This document shows positions 48,107-57,043 of a stretch of DNA of 64,000 bases, piece by piece. The stretch spans positions 20,661 to 84,660 of the forward strand of contig CADEDC010000008.1 of NCBI GenBank assembly GCA_902825985.1, given 5' to 3'. Under the pieces are notes generated by a model that was given only the letters and a program-made list of their open reading frames with translations, made no database searches and was not told the origin of the DNA. The position numbers and the translations under genes are program-made. The stretch's first letter is position 1. Every line of letters begins with the position of its first letter. This DNA comes from an uncultured Acidobacteriota bacterium. Its GTDB lineage: Bacteria > Acidobacteriota > Vicinamibacteria > Vicinamibacterales > CAVVIG01.

Positions 48107-48121
48107 CTTTCCTGCTATTCT
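48093..48121 (+). promoter_or_regulatory. Possible promoter in the end of the GT-C gene
   Basis: TTGTAC (48093-48098), 17-nt spacer, TATTCT (48116-48121). The same region also forms a 7-bp hairpin GAATAGC/GCTATTC (48101-48120) that includes the stop codon. It could drive the FN3-like lipoprotein gene 139 bp further on. Weak -35; moderate confidence only. Confidence 0.3.
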
Positions 48122-48259
48122 CCAATTCCCCGCACGGCAACACCCCTGCGGAAGTCACGGCCGGGCCTCCCATCCCGACCGCTTCTGAACTTCCGTCCAA
48201 GCCGCCTGGAATTCGCGAGACGGCGCTGGCCCGTACAACGGGCAGCGCACGGGTGACCT

Positions 48260-49567
48260 ATGTCCAAGAGTTTGAAGCCGCTGGTGATACTGCTGATCGC
48301 TGCAGTCGCAGGGGCGGCGTGTCAGGTGAAGAAGAGTTCGAATCCGCTGAGTCCGTCGGTCGCCGGTCCGATTCCCGGCGTCAGCATCACGACGCCGCGC
48401 GCCGCGTCGCCGGCGCCGGGCGCCCGGATTGCCGTCGACCAGCAGCCGATTCTGCTGACGGTGGACAACGCGGCGACGTCCGGCGTGCGACCGATCAGCT
48501 ATCGATTCGAGGTCGCGAACGATGCCGCGTTCGCGGACGTGATCGTTCGCCAGGGCAGCGTCGGTCCGGACCCGGCCGGCCGGACGTCGTACACGATGCC
48601 AGCCGTTCTGCCAACGGATCGCACCTACTACTGGCGCGCCCTCGCCGAGGACGGAGCCAACACCGGGTCCTTCTCGGCGCCGAGCGCGTTCACGGTGTTC
48701 ACGCCGATCGTCATCGGCGAGCCGTCGTTCGTGTCTCCGGCAGATGGGGCGGTCGTGACCACGCTGACGCCCAAGCTGACGTTCGCCAACGTGACCCGTT
48801 CCGGACCGGTCGGCACGATTCAGTATCTGGTGCTCCTGTACGCTGACGCCGTCAGTCAGGCCGGCCTGGTCAATGTCTGGTCGGTGGCGGAGGGCGCCGG
48901 GGGCCAGACGTCGTTCGACATCCCGACCGGGTCGGTGGTCGCCGGGGGGCGCACCTACTATTGGGTGGTGCAGGCGACGGACGGCACGAATCACGGGCCG
49001 TTCTCGGCGCCGCAATCCTTCAAGTCGCCCGCGAGCGCGCCAACGACACCGACGCCGACGCCGACGCCCGCCCCGGGCGGGGGTGGCGGCACGCCATCTG
49101 ACTTTGGCAGCCTCGGTCCGGTCACGATCGTCGGTGGGAGCCCTGACGTCAGCGGATTTGCGGTGACCTCGCGCATCACGACGTTGCGCTTCAGTCCTGG
49201 CAACATCCACCTCCGGCACACCAAGACGGGGCAGTGGCCGGGCGTCGACATCGGCGGGGCGCTGCAGGAGGCCACCCTCTGGGTGTTCTTCCGGATCAGC
49301 GGCCGGTGGTACGCGACCGGCGCGGAACGCTGGCGTCCCGGTCAGACGGACAAGGCGCTCAGCGCCCCGTCGGCCATCGGCCCGGGCTGGTTCTACAACA
49401 ACAACTGGGCGCCCATGACGAACTACGTCCCGCGGCCGGGCGAGCAGGTCGGGTTCATGGTCGTCGCCGGTTCGACCCGGGTCGACAATCGGACGCCGGT
49501 TCGGGAACGCAGCGCCATTCTGATGATTCCGTTCCCGGCGGACGGTACCACGGCCAGCTTCCCGTAG
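48260..49567 (+). CDS. Lipoprotein with two FN3-like domains and a Pro/Thr linker
   Basis: A 435-residue lipoprotein. Signal peptide LVILLIAAVAGAAC gives lipobox AGAAC. It has two repeated beta-sandwich modules (about 40-150 and 155-265), each with the pattern ISYRFEVANDAAFA...TYYWRALAEDG and IQYLVLLYADAVSQ...TYYWVVQATDG, resembling FN3. A (Thr-Pro)n linker encoded by a hexamer repeat (49047-49075, SAPTTPTPTPTPTPAPGG) follows, then a C-terminal domain with LWVFFRISGRWYATGAERW. The last part looks carbohydrate- or surface-binding by type. It probably sits in the outer membrane and binds a polymer or partner. Not a known named family. A strong terminator follows the gene. Confidence 0.8.
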   Translation: MSKSLKPLVILLIAAVAGAACQVKKSSNPLSPSVAGPIPGVSITTPRAASPAPGARIAVDQQPILLTVDNAATSGVRPISYRFEVANDAAFADVIVRQGSVGPDPAGRTSYTMPAVLPTDRTYYWRALAEDGANTGSFSAPSAFTVFTPIVIGEPSFVSPADGAVVTTLTPKLTFANVTRSGPVGTIQYLVLLYADAVSQAGLVNVWSVAEGAGGQTSFDIPTGSVVAGGRTYYWVVQATDGTNHGPFSAPQSFKSPASAPTTPTPTPTPAPGGGGGTPSDFGSLGPVTIVGGSPDVSGFAVTSRITTLRFSPGNIHLRHTKTGQWPGVDIGGALQEATLWVFFRISGRWYATGAERWRPGQTDKALSAPSAIGPGWFYNNNWAPMTNYVPRPGEQVGFMVVAGSTRVDNRTPVRERSAILMIPFPADGTTASFP

Positions 49568-49615
49568 AGTCCGTCGCCCCGCGCCCCCGGGGAGGGCGCC
49601 GGTCGGCGTGTAGAC

Positions 49616-49655
49616 GGGGAGGACCGCGGTATACGCGGCCTCCCCGCGCCTTTTT
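49616..49655 (+). terminator. Strong intrinsic terminator
   Basis: GGGGAGG (49616-49622) pairs with CCTCCCC (49639-49645); the inner CCGCG (49624-49628) pairs with CGCGG (49634-49638), with a single A bulge (49623) and a 5-nt loop. GCGCC then TTTTT (49651-49655) follow. It ends the lipoprotein transcript, so the SGNH lipoprotein gene 29 bp on needs a promoter of its own or readthrough. Confidence 0.8.
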
Positions 49656-49684
49656 CGGCCACATTTGCTATCGTTGAAGGACGC

Positions 49685-50767
49685 TTGCGATCCCCCTTCA
49701 CGCGTCTGCTCGCGATCATCACGGTGGCGGTTCTCCTGCACGGCGGCTGTTCGTCGCCGGCTGCGCCGACACCGCCGCCGCCGCCCGTGCCCGACCCCCC
49801 GATCATCAACTGCCCGATCGTGACGCCGCAGACGTCCACCGCAGGTCAGGCGCTGGCCGTGTCGTTCGCGCCCTCGGTTCTGCTCGGCGCAGCGCCGGTG
49901 ACGACGACCTGCGTGCCGGCCAGCGGCAGCCTCTTCAATGTCGGGACGACGCCAGTCAGCTGTACGGCTACCGACGCCAGGCAGCGCTCGGCGGCCTGCT
50001 CGTTCAACGTTGTCGTGCAGCCGCCGCCGCGTCTCAACCTCACGCGGTTCGTCGCCTTCGGTGACAGCCTGACAGCGGGCGAGGACGGCACGTCCACCCT
50101 GAGCGCACGGCTGGGTGACGTCCTGGGGCTCGACTATCCGACCGTCATCCTGCGCGGTCGCGAGTACCCGACCGTGCTGCAGCAGCTGCTGTCGGCCCGC
50201 TTCACGACCCAGCCGATCCTCGTCGTCAACGCCGGCAACCCGGGTGAGTTTGCCGGAGGAGCCGGGACGTTCTCGCGGTTCACCGGCATCACCTCGTCCC
50301 GGCAGTACGAAGTGGTCCTCATCATGGAAGGGACCAACGACATTTTTGGCGGCACCGGCGGCAACCCGCTGGGGATTCCTCCCGCCATCGCCAACCTGCG
50401 CCGGATGGTCGGCGACGCCCGCAGCCGTGGCATGCGGGTGTTTCTCGCCACCGTTCCGCCGGCCAACCCGGCCGGCCCGCGCGGCGCCCAGCGGTACCAG
50501 GCGATCCCGTCCATCAACGCCGAGATCCGCCAGCTCGCCGTGGCGGAAGGCGTTCCGCTCGTCGACGTGTTCAACGCGTTCAACAACAACTTCACCTATC
50601 TGGGCCAGGACGGCACCCATCCGAACGCCGAAGGCTATGCCCTGATCGCATCGACGTTCTATGACGTCATCCGCCGCGAACTCGAAGCGCGGACGTTGGC
50701 CGGATGGCCCGCCGGCAATGCGTCGTCACCGTTCGCCGTTCCTGCCGGCGACGCTCACCTTCGCTGA
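49685..50767 (+). CDS. HYR-SGNH hydrolase lipoprotein, copy 1
   Basis: A 360-residue lipoprotein. Start is TTG with AGGA a few bases upstream (no ATG or GTG fits the signal peptide). Lipobox LLHGGC, lipid Cys22; a short Pro-rich spacer; a HYR/Ig-like module (about 43-112) with four Cys ([35 protein letters not shown]); then an SGNH/GDSL hydrolase with Ser128 in [25 protein letters not shown], and Asp309/His312 in [12 protein letters not shown]. It should act outside the cytoplasm as an esterase, lipase or acetyl-esterase; substrate unknown. A second protein of the same architecture is 0.7 kb downstream, with a GT2 gene in between. Confidence 0.85.
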   Translation: MRSPFTRLLAIITVAVLLHGGCSSPAAPTPPPPPVPDPPIINCPIVTPQTSTAGQALAVSFAPSVLLGAAPVTTTCVPASGSLFNVGTTPVSCTATDARQRSAACSFNVVVQPPPRLNLTRFVAFGDSLTAGEDGTSTLSARLGDVLGLDYPTVILRGREYPTVLQQLLSARFTTQPILVVNAGNPGEFAGGAGTFSRFTGITSSRQYEVVLIMEGTNDIFGGTGGNPLGIPPAIANLRRMVGDARSRGMRVFLATVPPANPAGPRGAQRYQAIPSINAEIRQLAVAEGVPLVDVFNAFNNNFTYLGQDGTHPNAEGYALIASTFYDVIRRELEARTLAGWPAGNASSPFAVPAGDAHLR

Positions 50768-50780
50768 CCGCACGGAAGCC

Positions 50781-51461
50781 ATGCGTGTATCCGTCGTCAT
50801 TCCCGCGTACAACGAGCAGAATACGATTCTGACCGTGCTCGAGCGTGTGCGGGCCGTGACGCTCGACCTGGAGATCATCGTCGTCGACGACGCGTCCACC
50901 GATGCGACGGCGCAGCGCCTCGCCTCACTGCCGGCGTCGCCGGACGTGAAGCTGCTGCGGCACACGGTGAATCAGGGCAAGGGGGCGGCGCTGCGGACGG
51001 GGATCGCCGCGGCCACTGGCGACGTCGTGATCATCCAGGATGCCGATCTGGAGTACGACCCGGCCGAGTACCACAAGCTGCTGAAGCCGATCCAGGACGG
51101 CAAGGCCGACGTCGTCTACGGCTCGCGGTTCGTCGGCGGCGACTCGCATCGCGTGCTGTACTTCTGGCACTACCTGGGGAACCGCGGGCTGACGCTGTTG
51201 TCGAACGCCTTCACCAACCTCAACCTGACGGACATGGAGACCTGCTACAAGGTCTTCAAGCGCGAGCTGATCCAGCGGATCCGGATCGAGGAAGACCGAT
51301 TTGGATTCGAGCCGGAGATCACCGCCAAGATGGCGGCCATGCACCCGCGCATCTACGAAGTCGGCATCTCGTACTCCGGCCGCACCTACGCCGAAGGCAA
51401 GAAGATCGGCTGGCGTGACGGCGTGCGTGCGATCTGGTGCATCATCAAGTACCGTCCCTGA
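50781..51461 (+). CDS. GT2 glycosyltransferase, DPM1-like
   Basis: A 226-residue soluble GT-A enzyme with the short length typical of dolichol-phosphate-mannose synthase 1. Start [37 protein letters not shown] (metal site), [20 protein letters not shown] and [35 protein letters not shown] are seen. It has no membrane segments, unlike the 328-residue enzyme upstream, so the two probably use different lipid or sugar partners. It lies between two HYR-SGNH lipoprotein genes on the same strand, 13 bp and 37 bp away. Confidence 0.88.
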   Translation: MRVSVVIPAYNEQNTILTVLERVRAVTLDLEIIVVDDASTDATAQRLASLPASPDVKLLRHTVNQGKGAALRTGIAAATGDVVIIQDADLEYDPAEYHKLLKPIQDGKADVVYGSRFVGGDSHRVLYFWHYLGNRGLTLLSNAFTNLNLTDMETCYKVFKRELIQRIRIEEDRFGFEPEITAKMAAMHPRIYEVGISYSGRTYAEGKKIGWRDGVRAIWCIIKYRP

Positions 51462-51498
51462 AGCCGCGTCCCTGACGAGCCGATTACCAGTTGATCGT

Positions 51499-52551
51499 AT
51501 GCGTGCCCAATTCGCTCTCCTGTGCCGCCTCCTTGCTCCGCTGACCGTCCTGGGGCTGGCCGCCTGTTCCGGGAAGCCCACGGTTCAGGGCCCTTCCGTG
51601 GTGGCCGATCCGCCGCAGATTGTCTGTCCCTCGGTTCCGCCGCAGCCCTCATCGACAGGGCTGCCGGTGTCGGTCAGCTACCAACCGACGGTCACCCTGG
51701 GAGCCGAGCCGGTGACGACGTCCTGCAATCCCGTGAGCGGCTCGACCTTCCCGGTTGGCACCACTCCGGTGACCTGCACGGCAACCGACGTCCAGCGCCG
51801 GACGTCGACGTGCACGTTCAACGTCGTGGTCCAACAGCCGCCGCGGATCGGCGTCACCCGTTTCGTGGCGTTTGGCGACAGCGTCACCTGGGGCGAGGAC
51901 GGGGCGCTGACGCTGACCGGTGCGCTACGCGACTTCATGAGCCTGGGCATCCAGGGAGTGCGGCTGAGCGGTCGCGAGTACCCGACCGTGCTGCAGCAGT
52001 TGCTGGCTGCCCGTTACACGACACAGCAGCCGACGGTGGCGAATCAGGGCGTGCCGGGTGAGAAGGCCGCGGATTCGGCGACGCTGTCGCGCTTCACCGC
52101 GATTGTCAGATCGGGGCAGTTCGATGCCGTCCTCCTGATGGAGGGCACGAACGACATCTATGGCGGCACCGGCGGCAACCCGCCGGGCATTGCTCCGGCG
52201 ATCGCCAACTTGCGCCGCATGATCATCGAAGCCCGGAGCCGGAACGTCCGGGTGTTCCTGGCGACCGTGCCGCCGCAGAATCCCAGTGGTCCGCGTGGCG
52301 CGCTCGGCTACCAGACGGTGCCGCTGCTGAATGCCGAGATCCGGTTGCTCGCGAGTGCCGAAGGCGTGCCGCTCGTCGACGTGTTCGATGCGTTCGGCGG
52401 CAATCTGAGCCTGCTGGGTCCCGATGGCCTGCATCCGACTGCCGAGGGCTACGCGACGATCGCGAATCGGTTCTTCACGGTGCTGCGCGACCGCCTCGAA
52501 GTCGCCGCCGCCGTGAACGGCGCCGCGCTGCTAGGCGTCCCGGGCTTCTGA
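51499..52551 (+). CDS. HYR-SGNH hydrolase lipoprotein, copy 2
   Basis: A 350-residue lipoprotein with the same architecture as copy 1: lipobox LGLAAC (lipid Cys23), four-Cys HYR module (CPSV, TTSCNPVSGS, VTCTATD, TCTFNVVV), then SGNH with Ser128 in AFGDSVTWGED, EGTNDIYGGTGG, and Asp309/His312 in GPDGLHPTAEGY. Catalytic residues fall at exactly the same numbers as in copy 1, and the two proteins are similar throughout, pointing to a duplication with a GT2 gene left in between. A short 37-bp gap precedes it. It overlaps the convergent GT-C-like gene by 21 bp. Role outside the cytoplasm is inferred. Confidence 0.85.
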   Translation: MRAQFALLCRLLAPLTVLGLAACSGKPTVQGPSVVADPPQIVCPSVPPQPSSTGLPVSVSYQPTVTLGAEPVTTSCNPVSGSTFPVGTTPVTCTATDVQRRTSTCTFNVVVQQPPRIGVTRFVAFGDSVTWGEDGALTLTGALRDFMSLGIQGVRLSGREYPTVLQQLLAARYTTQQPTVANQGVPGEKAADSATLSRFTAIVRSGQFDAVLLMEGTNDIYGGTGGNPPGIAPAIANLRRMIIEARSRNVRVFLATVPPQNPSGPRGALGYQTVPLLNAEIRLLASAEGVPLVDVFDAFGGNLSLLGPDGLHPTAEGYATIANRFFTVLRDRLEVAAAVNGAALLGVPGF

Positions 52552-54042
52552 GCGGCGGGCGCGGTAGAGCGCCGCTCCGCACAGGACCCATATCACCGCC
52601 AGCGGCAACAGGCTGGCGTGCCCGTCCAGTCCGAGCTTCATGCCGAGGTTGAAGGCCGCCTTCGGGTCCTCGTGGGTGCGCCAGCGAGCGGCATCCACGG
52701 TGTGATGGACGAACGTCTGCGTGTTGAGCGCCAGGTCGCCGTCGCGGAACGCCGGCCAGATCAACTCACGGAACGGTCGCGCGACGTTCGCCGGTGGCTG
52801 CACCATCGTCGACACCGAGATCGTCGAGACGCCGAAGCTGAGTACCGCCGCCGCCAGCAGTGCGGTGCGCCCGCGGCGGCCGCCTGCGTGCCAAAGCGGC
52901 GGCAGTCCCAGACAGAGAAACGGCAGCGCCGGAGCGAGGTGCCGCGGGCCGAGCGACCAGCCGCCCTCCCAGTAGTGATAGCTGGCATTCAGCAGCACAT
53001 AGAAGAGCGCGATCGTGCTGGCGACGATGGCGCCCTGTGCCGGTGGCCCGGGCCGCCGCAGCAGCAGGACCAGGCCGAGCGGTGCGGCGAGCATGAGGGG
53101 GGACAACGGCAGCAGGCCGCGGTACTCGCCGATGAGGATCTGGTAGAGCGCGTGCCACGTCGGTCTGGTGATGCCGAACAGCCCCTGATGCATGCCGCCG
53201 AAGTCGCCGCTCTCGCTCGAATAGGCGAGATGGAACGGCGAGCCGAAGCAGGCCCACTGGTAGAGCATCAGGACCACGGCACTGGCGACGGCGCCGCCGG
53301 TCATCGCCGCGACGAGACGGAACGCCCGGCGTCGGCCGAGCGGCCAGGCGCTCGCCAGGGTCCAGCCCGCGAGGAGCACGGCGGGGACGGCGGCGGGAAA
53401 CTCGGACACCGTCGCCCAGCCGGCGCCGAGGCCGACCAGCAGGCCGTGTCGGCGGTCGCGCGACTCCGGATACGCAGACCAGGCCACCGGACGCATGGGC
53501 GTCAACTCGCGTTCGGCACTCACGCGCGCGGCGGCGGCAAACGCGACCAGCAGGCATGACGCCGCGAGCGCGTGGCCGATGAAGATGGTCGCCAGGAACC
53601 ACATCGGCGTCGCCAGACCGAACGTCAGTGCCGCAAACAACGCCGCGTCGGACGAGGCGCCCCAGTCGCGGGCCAGATCGAACAGGACAACGCCGGCCGA
53701 CGCCGTGAGCAGCCCCACGGTGAACACGGTGGCCACCCATGACAGCAGGGCCAGCCCGGCGAACGACTCGGGGTCGCCGCCAAATGCCCGGTAGATCAGC
53801 CTGACCGGGGCGACGGTCGCGACGGCGGCCAGCGCCTGGCCCGGGGCCTTGTCGGAATAGAAGTGACCATCGAAGAACGACTTGTCCCCTGTGTTGCCCT
53901 GATACGGATCGATGCGCAGCGTCCCGTCGTTCGTGATGGCGCGGACGAGCGCGAAGCGCGAGTTCTGATTCCAGCCGCCCGCCTGGTAGAAGTAGGCGAA
54001 GGAGACGAACAGCAGCACGAACAGGGTCCGGCGCAGGCTCAT
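52531..54042 (-). CDS. Multi-pass membrane protein, GT-C-like
   Basis: A 503-residue protein with 10-12 membrane segments. The start MSLRRTLFVLLFVSFAYF overlaps the flippase gene by four bases. The first periplasmic loop has RAITNDGTLRIDPYQGNTGDKSFFDGHFYSDKAPG, with acidic and Lys residues as in GT-C family proteins (a region that often starts the catalytic loop). A later loop is LYQILIGEYRGLLPLSP and YHYWEGGWSLGPRHLAPALPF. A GT-C fold is likely from topology and the first loop, but no D-E motif as clean as in the 908-residue protein is seen. The protein is probably coupled to the flippase and GT2 genes that follow upstream. Confidence 0.6.
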   Translation of the reverse strand: MSLRRTLFVLLFVSFAYFYQAGGWNQNSRFALVRAITNDGTLRIDPYQGNTGDKSFFDGHFYSDKAPGQALAAVATVAPVRLIYRAFGGDPESFAGLALLSWVATVFTVGLLTASAGVVLFDLARDWGASSDAALFAALTFGLATPMWFLATIFIGHALAASCLLVAFAAAARVSAERELTPMRPVAWSAYPESRDRRHGLLVGLGAGWATVSEFPAAVPAVLLAGWTLASAWPLGRRRAFRLVAAMTGGAVASAVVLMLYQWACFGSPFHLAYSSESGDFGGMHQGLFGITRPTWHALYQILIGEYRGLLPLSPLMLAAPLGLVLLLRRPGPPAQGAIVASTIALFYVLLNASYHYWEGGWSLGPRHLAPALPFLCLGLPPLWHAGGRRGRTALLAAAVLSFGVSTISVSTMVQPPANVARPFRELIWPAFRDGDLALNTQTFVHHTVDAARWRTHEDPKAAFNLGMKLGLDGHASLLPLAVIWVLCGAALYRARRSEARDA

Positions 54043-55274
54043 CGCAGGCCCGCCACCAGCACCGCGAGACTCACGAACTCGCCGACGACCGTCGCCAGCG
54101 CCGCCCCGCTGGCGCCCATCGAGGGGATGGCGTACAGGTTCACCAGGACGTTGACGACCAGCCCGACCAGCGCGGCGCGGATGAGCAGCCGCTCGCGATT
54201 CGCCGAGATCGCCATGGCGTGCAGCGTCCAGATCGCGAAGACGAAGGTGAGGCCGAAGCACAGGATCCGGAACGGCTGCGCCGACACGACGAAGCCGGCG
54301 CCGAACAGCAGCCGCATGGCCGGTTCCGCGAAGACATAGCCGGCGACGGTGACGACCAGCGCCAGGCCGACCGAGCCGCCGAGTCCGGTCAGCACCAGGC
54401 GGCGGTGCGCGACCCGGTCCGTGACGAACAGGCTCGACAGCCGCGGCGTCAGCACCGAAGCGATGACGCCGGGCAGATAGCCGACCCCTTCGTACACCTT
54501 GTAGGCGGCGCCGTAGATGCCGGTCTCGACGTCGCCCTTCATGACCCCGAGCATGACGCTGTCGATATAGGCATACAGGTTCAGGACGACGAGGAAGAGG
54601 CCGAACGGAATCGCGCTCTTCTGCAGCTCGCGCCAGATGTCCCGATCGTACTTGACGCCGACGCCGCCGAGCTGCGCCTGCGTCAGCCACGCGCCGAGCA
54701 CCAGCGCGCCGCCGCGCGCGACGACGAATGCCGCCGACAGGCCGAGCAGTCCCCATCCGGCCCACAGTGCCCCGACACCGAGAATCAGTAGCAGACCTCG
54801 GTCACCGAGCACGACGAGGCTGTCCCAGCCGAAGCGCTCCAGCCCCTGCAGCACGCCGCGGATGGTGAACATGAACGAACGCGCGACCAGCGCGCCGCCG
54901 ATCAGGTAGCAGGCCAGGCGGACGTCCCACTCCCGGCGGAGCAGGGTCGCCGTAATCAAGAGCGCCGCGAGGCCGCCCGCCGTCCACAGCAGCTTGATCC
55001 CGAGCGTGTGGTGCAGCACGCTCGCCGCCCGTGACCGGTCGCGCGCGACTTCGCGGATGGTGACCTGGTGGAGGCCGAAATCCATCAGCGTTTCGAAGAT
55101 GGTCCCGAGCGCGAGCGCGAACGAGAACTTGCCGAATTCCACCTCGCCGAGCACGCGGCCGGCGACCACGAACAGGATGAGCAGCAGGCCGGCGCTCGCG
55201 CCCGATGCCCCGGCAAAGGCCAGGTTCTGCAGCAGGCGGCGCGGCGCAGCCGAGGGCGTGCCGGTGTCGCTCAC
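54039..55274 (-). CDS. Polysaccharide flippase (Wzx/MATE-like)
   Basis: A 411-residue protein with 12 hydrophobic segments, of the polysaccharide biosynthesis (oligosaccharide flippase) family. N-terminus QNLAFAGASGASAGLLLILFVVAGRVLGEVEFGKFSFALAL, then FGLHQVTIREVARDRSRA and PLFGLFLVVLNLYAYIDSVMLGVMKG, GAAYKVYEGVGYLPGVIASVL, are typical Wzx parts. It moves an undecaprenyl-linked oligosaccharide across the inner membrane. It overlaps the GT-C-like gene downstream by four bases and is 13 bp past the GT2 gene upstream. The glycan it carries cannot be deduced. Confidence 0.85.
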   Translation of the reverse strand: MSDTGTPSAAPRRLLQNLAFAGASGASAGLLLILFVVAGRVLGEVEFGKFSFALALGTIFETLMDFGLHQVTIREVARDRSRAASVLHHTLGIKLLWTAGGLAALLITATLLRREWDVRLACYLIGGALVARSFMFTIRGVLQGLERFGWDSLVVLGDRGLLLILGVGALWAGWGLLGLSAAFVVARGGALVLGAWLTQAQLGGVGVKYDRDIWRELQKSAIPFGLFLVVLNLYAYIDSVMLGVMKGDVETGIYGAAYKVYEGVGYLPGVIASVLTPRLSSLFVTDRVAHRRLVLTGLGGSVGLALVVTVAGYVFAEPAMRLLFGAGFVVSAQPFRILCFGLTFVFAIWTLHAMAISANRERLLIRAALVGLVVNVLVNLYAIPSMGASGAALATVVGEFVSLAVLVAGLR

Positions 55275-55287
55275 GAGCGTTCCCGCC

Positions 55288-56346
55288 TCACCATGCGAGC
55301 ACGGTCCGCCTGACGAGGTTCCAGTAGGCGGTCAGCGCCCGCTCGTAGAGCCCTTTGCCCCGCCTGACCAGCCGACTTCCGGCGAGGTCATCCCGCACGA
55401 TCAGCCGGCCGGTCACCAGCAGATCGCGATCATGCACGCGGCGGATGCGGTTGGCCAGCGCCCGATCGCGCGGCAGCGCCGGCAGCATCGCGCACAGCCC
55501 GGCGAGCGCCTTGACGTAGACGACACCGTGGCCCTTGAGGATCAGCACCACCGCCTGCAGCGGCTCGTGGACGAGCAGTGGAGGGATCAGGCACAGGATG
55601 GTCCGCCATTCGTAGTTCTTGAGGATGAAGTGCCAGCGGTTGCGAATCTGGTAGTAGAACAACCAGGTACCGCGCGGCCGGCTCCGGTGCAGCACCAGGG
55701 CCGACGGCAGTTCGAGGATCGAATGACCGGCCATCTTGAGCCGGTGGGTGAAGTCACCATCTTCCTTGCCGATGAAGTAGCGCTCGTCGAACAGCCCGAT
55801 GTCGATGGCGGTCTCGCGATCGAGCAGCAGCGCACAGGTCGGTGCGGCGCCGATGTCCGCCGGCGCCGGCCCGCGCTCGCTGAGCGGCCGATCGAGCCAG
55901 GGATTGACCGCCTCGCAGATGAAGTGGAGCGCGCCGCCCGCGTACTGGATCGTGTCGGGTCGGTTCAGGTGCACGACGATCGGGCTGCCGCACTTCACCC
56001 GCGCATCTGCGACCATCGCCGCATGCAGCTGCTGCACGGCATCCGGCGTCAGCACGACGTCCGCGTCCATCAGCAGCACGAACCGTGCGGTTGCCGCCGT
56101 GATGCCGGCGTTGCGCCCCGGGCTCGGCCCGTCGTTCTTCGTCAGTCGTATGACGCGAACGCCGGGCCACTCCGCCGTCAGGTACGCGCTCGTGCCGTCC
56201 GTGCTTGCCACGTCGACGACGGTGATGGCGCGGTTCGGGCAGCCGGCTTCGGCGAGCGACCGCAACGCCGGCCTCAACGTCTCGAGGTTGTTGTGCGCGA
56301 CGATGGCGGCCTCGACGTCGGTCGGGAAGTCGGTGCGTGGCGCCAC
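55288..56346 (-). CDS. GT2 glycosyltransferase (rhamnosyltransferase-like)
   Basis: A 352-residue GT-A enzyme. The GTG start has GGAGGGG 7 nt upstream and sits one base past the stop of the methyltransferase gene; the first ATG of the frame lies inside that gene. Motifs are VDVASTDGTSAYL, DGPSPGRNAGITAA, FVLLMDADVVLTPDA (metal site), and DERYFIGKEDGDFTHRL, which is the typical end of rhamnosyl-like GT2. It should add one sugar to the growing lipid-linked glycan, cytoplasmic face. Donor and linkage are unknown. Confidence 0.85.
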   Translation of the reverse strand: MAPRTDFPTDVEAAIVAHNNLETLRPALRSLAEAGCPNRAITVVDVASTDGTSAYLTAEWPGVRVIRLTKNDGPSPGRNAGITAATARFVLLMDADVVLTPDAVQQLHAAMVADARVKCGSPIVVHLNRPDTIQYAGGALHFICEAVNPWLDRPLSERGPAPADIGAAPTCALLLDRETAIDIGLFDERYFIGKEDGDFTHRLKMAGHSILELPSALVLHRSRPRGTWLFYYQIRNRWHFILKNYEWRTILCLIPPLLVHEPLQAVVLILKGHGVVYVKALAGLCAMLPALPRDRALANRIRRVHDRDLLVTGRLIVRDDLAGSRLVRRGKGLYERALTAYWNLVRRTVLAW

Positions 56347-56347
56347 G

Positions 56348-57043
56348 TCAGCGCCCCTCCGCGACGGTCGGCGCCGGCAGGGCCGCGGCGACATAGAGGT
56401 TGGTGCGCAGGGCCAGCGGCAGCCGATCCGGATTCACGAGCGCAAGCAGCACACCCCCCGGCCAGCCCAGGTAGGTGTGGACCTTGTGGCGGAAGAAGGC
56501 GTTGACGACCGGCACGTCATACGCCACCGCGCGAAACCCGTGGGCGGCGAGCCGGCGCCGCAGACCGGCCAGGGAATGCAGGGCGCAGTGGTCGGCACGC
56601 CAGCGGGTGACACTGCGCCAGCGGATCGTCTCGAAGACGACGTTGGTCCATTTGTTCGGGGTCTGTATCAGGTAGCGCCCGCCCGGCCGGAGCACGCGAC
56701 GGACCTCGCGCAGGTGAGCATCGCTGTCGGGAATGTGCTCGAGAACGTCGAAGCTCATGACGATGTCGAATGCGGCGTCGGGGAAGGGGAGGGTCGTGCC
56801 CTGCACCTGCTGCACCGGCAGGTCGCCGTGCCAGCGGCGCGCCTCTGCGATCAGATCGGCATTGACGTCGACGCCGCAGACGTCGACGCCCTGCGCCCGC
56901 AACCGGCTGAGCAGCGTACCCGTGCCGGAGCCGATTTCCAGAATGCGCGCGCCAGGCTGTAGCACCCGCGTGTCGCTGATGAAGCGCAGGTTGGCCTCGA
57001 GATTCCCGAACTGCGTCGGCCCGGCGGGCGGCGGTGCCGTCAC
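56348..57043 (-). CDS. Class I SAM-dependent methyltransferase
   Basis: A 231-residue methylase with a GTG start overlapping the stop of the polysaccharide deacetylase gene by four bases. SAM motif ARILEIGSGTGTLLSRL, acidic VCGVDVNADLI, motif IV DIVMSFDVLEHIPDS, and VRRVLRPGGRYLIQTPNKWTN are clear, resembling UbiG/Ubie-like or glycan O-methyltransferases. With the flanking glycosyltransferase and deacetylase genes it probably methylates a sugar or a lipid carrier. It is distinct from the other methylase genes of this window by sequence. Confidence 0.82.
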   Translation of the reverse strand: MTAPPPAGPTQFGNLEANLRFISDTRVLQPGARILEIGSGTGTLLSRLRAQGVDVCGVDVNADLIAEARRWHGDLPVQQVQGTTLPFPDAAFDIVMSFDVLEHIPDSDAHLREVRRVLRPGGRYLIQTPNKWTNVVFETIRWRSVTRWRADHCALHSLAGLRRRLAAHGFRAVAYDVPVVNAFFRHKVHTYLGWPGGVLLALVNPDRLPLALRTNLYVAAALPAPTVAEGR

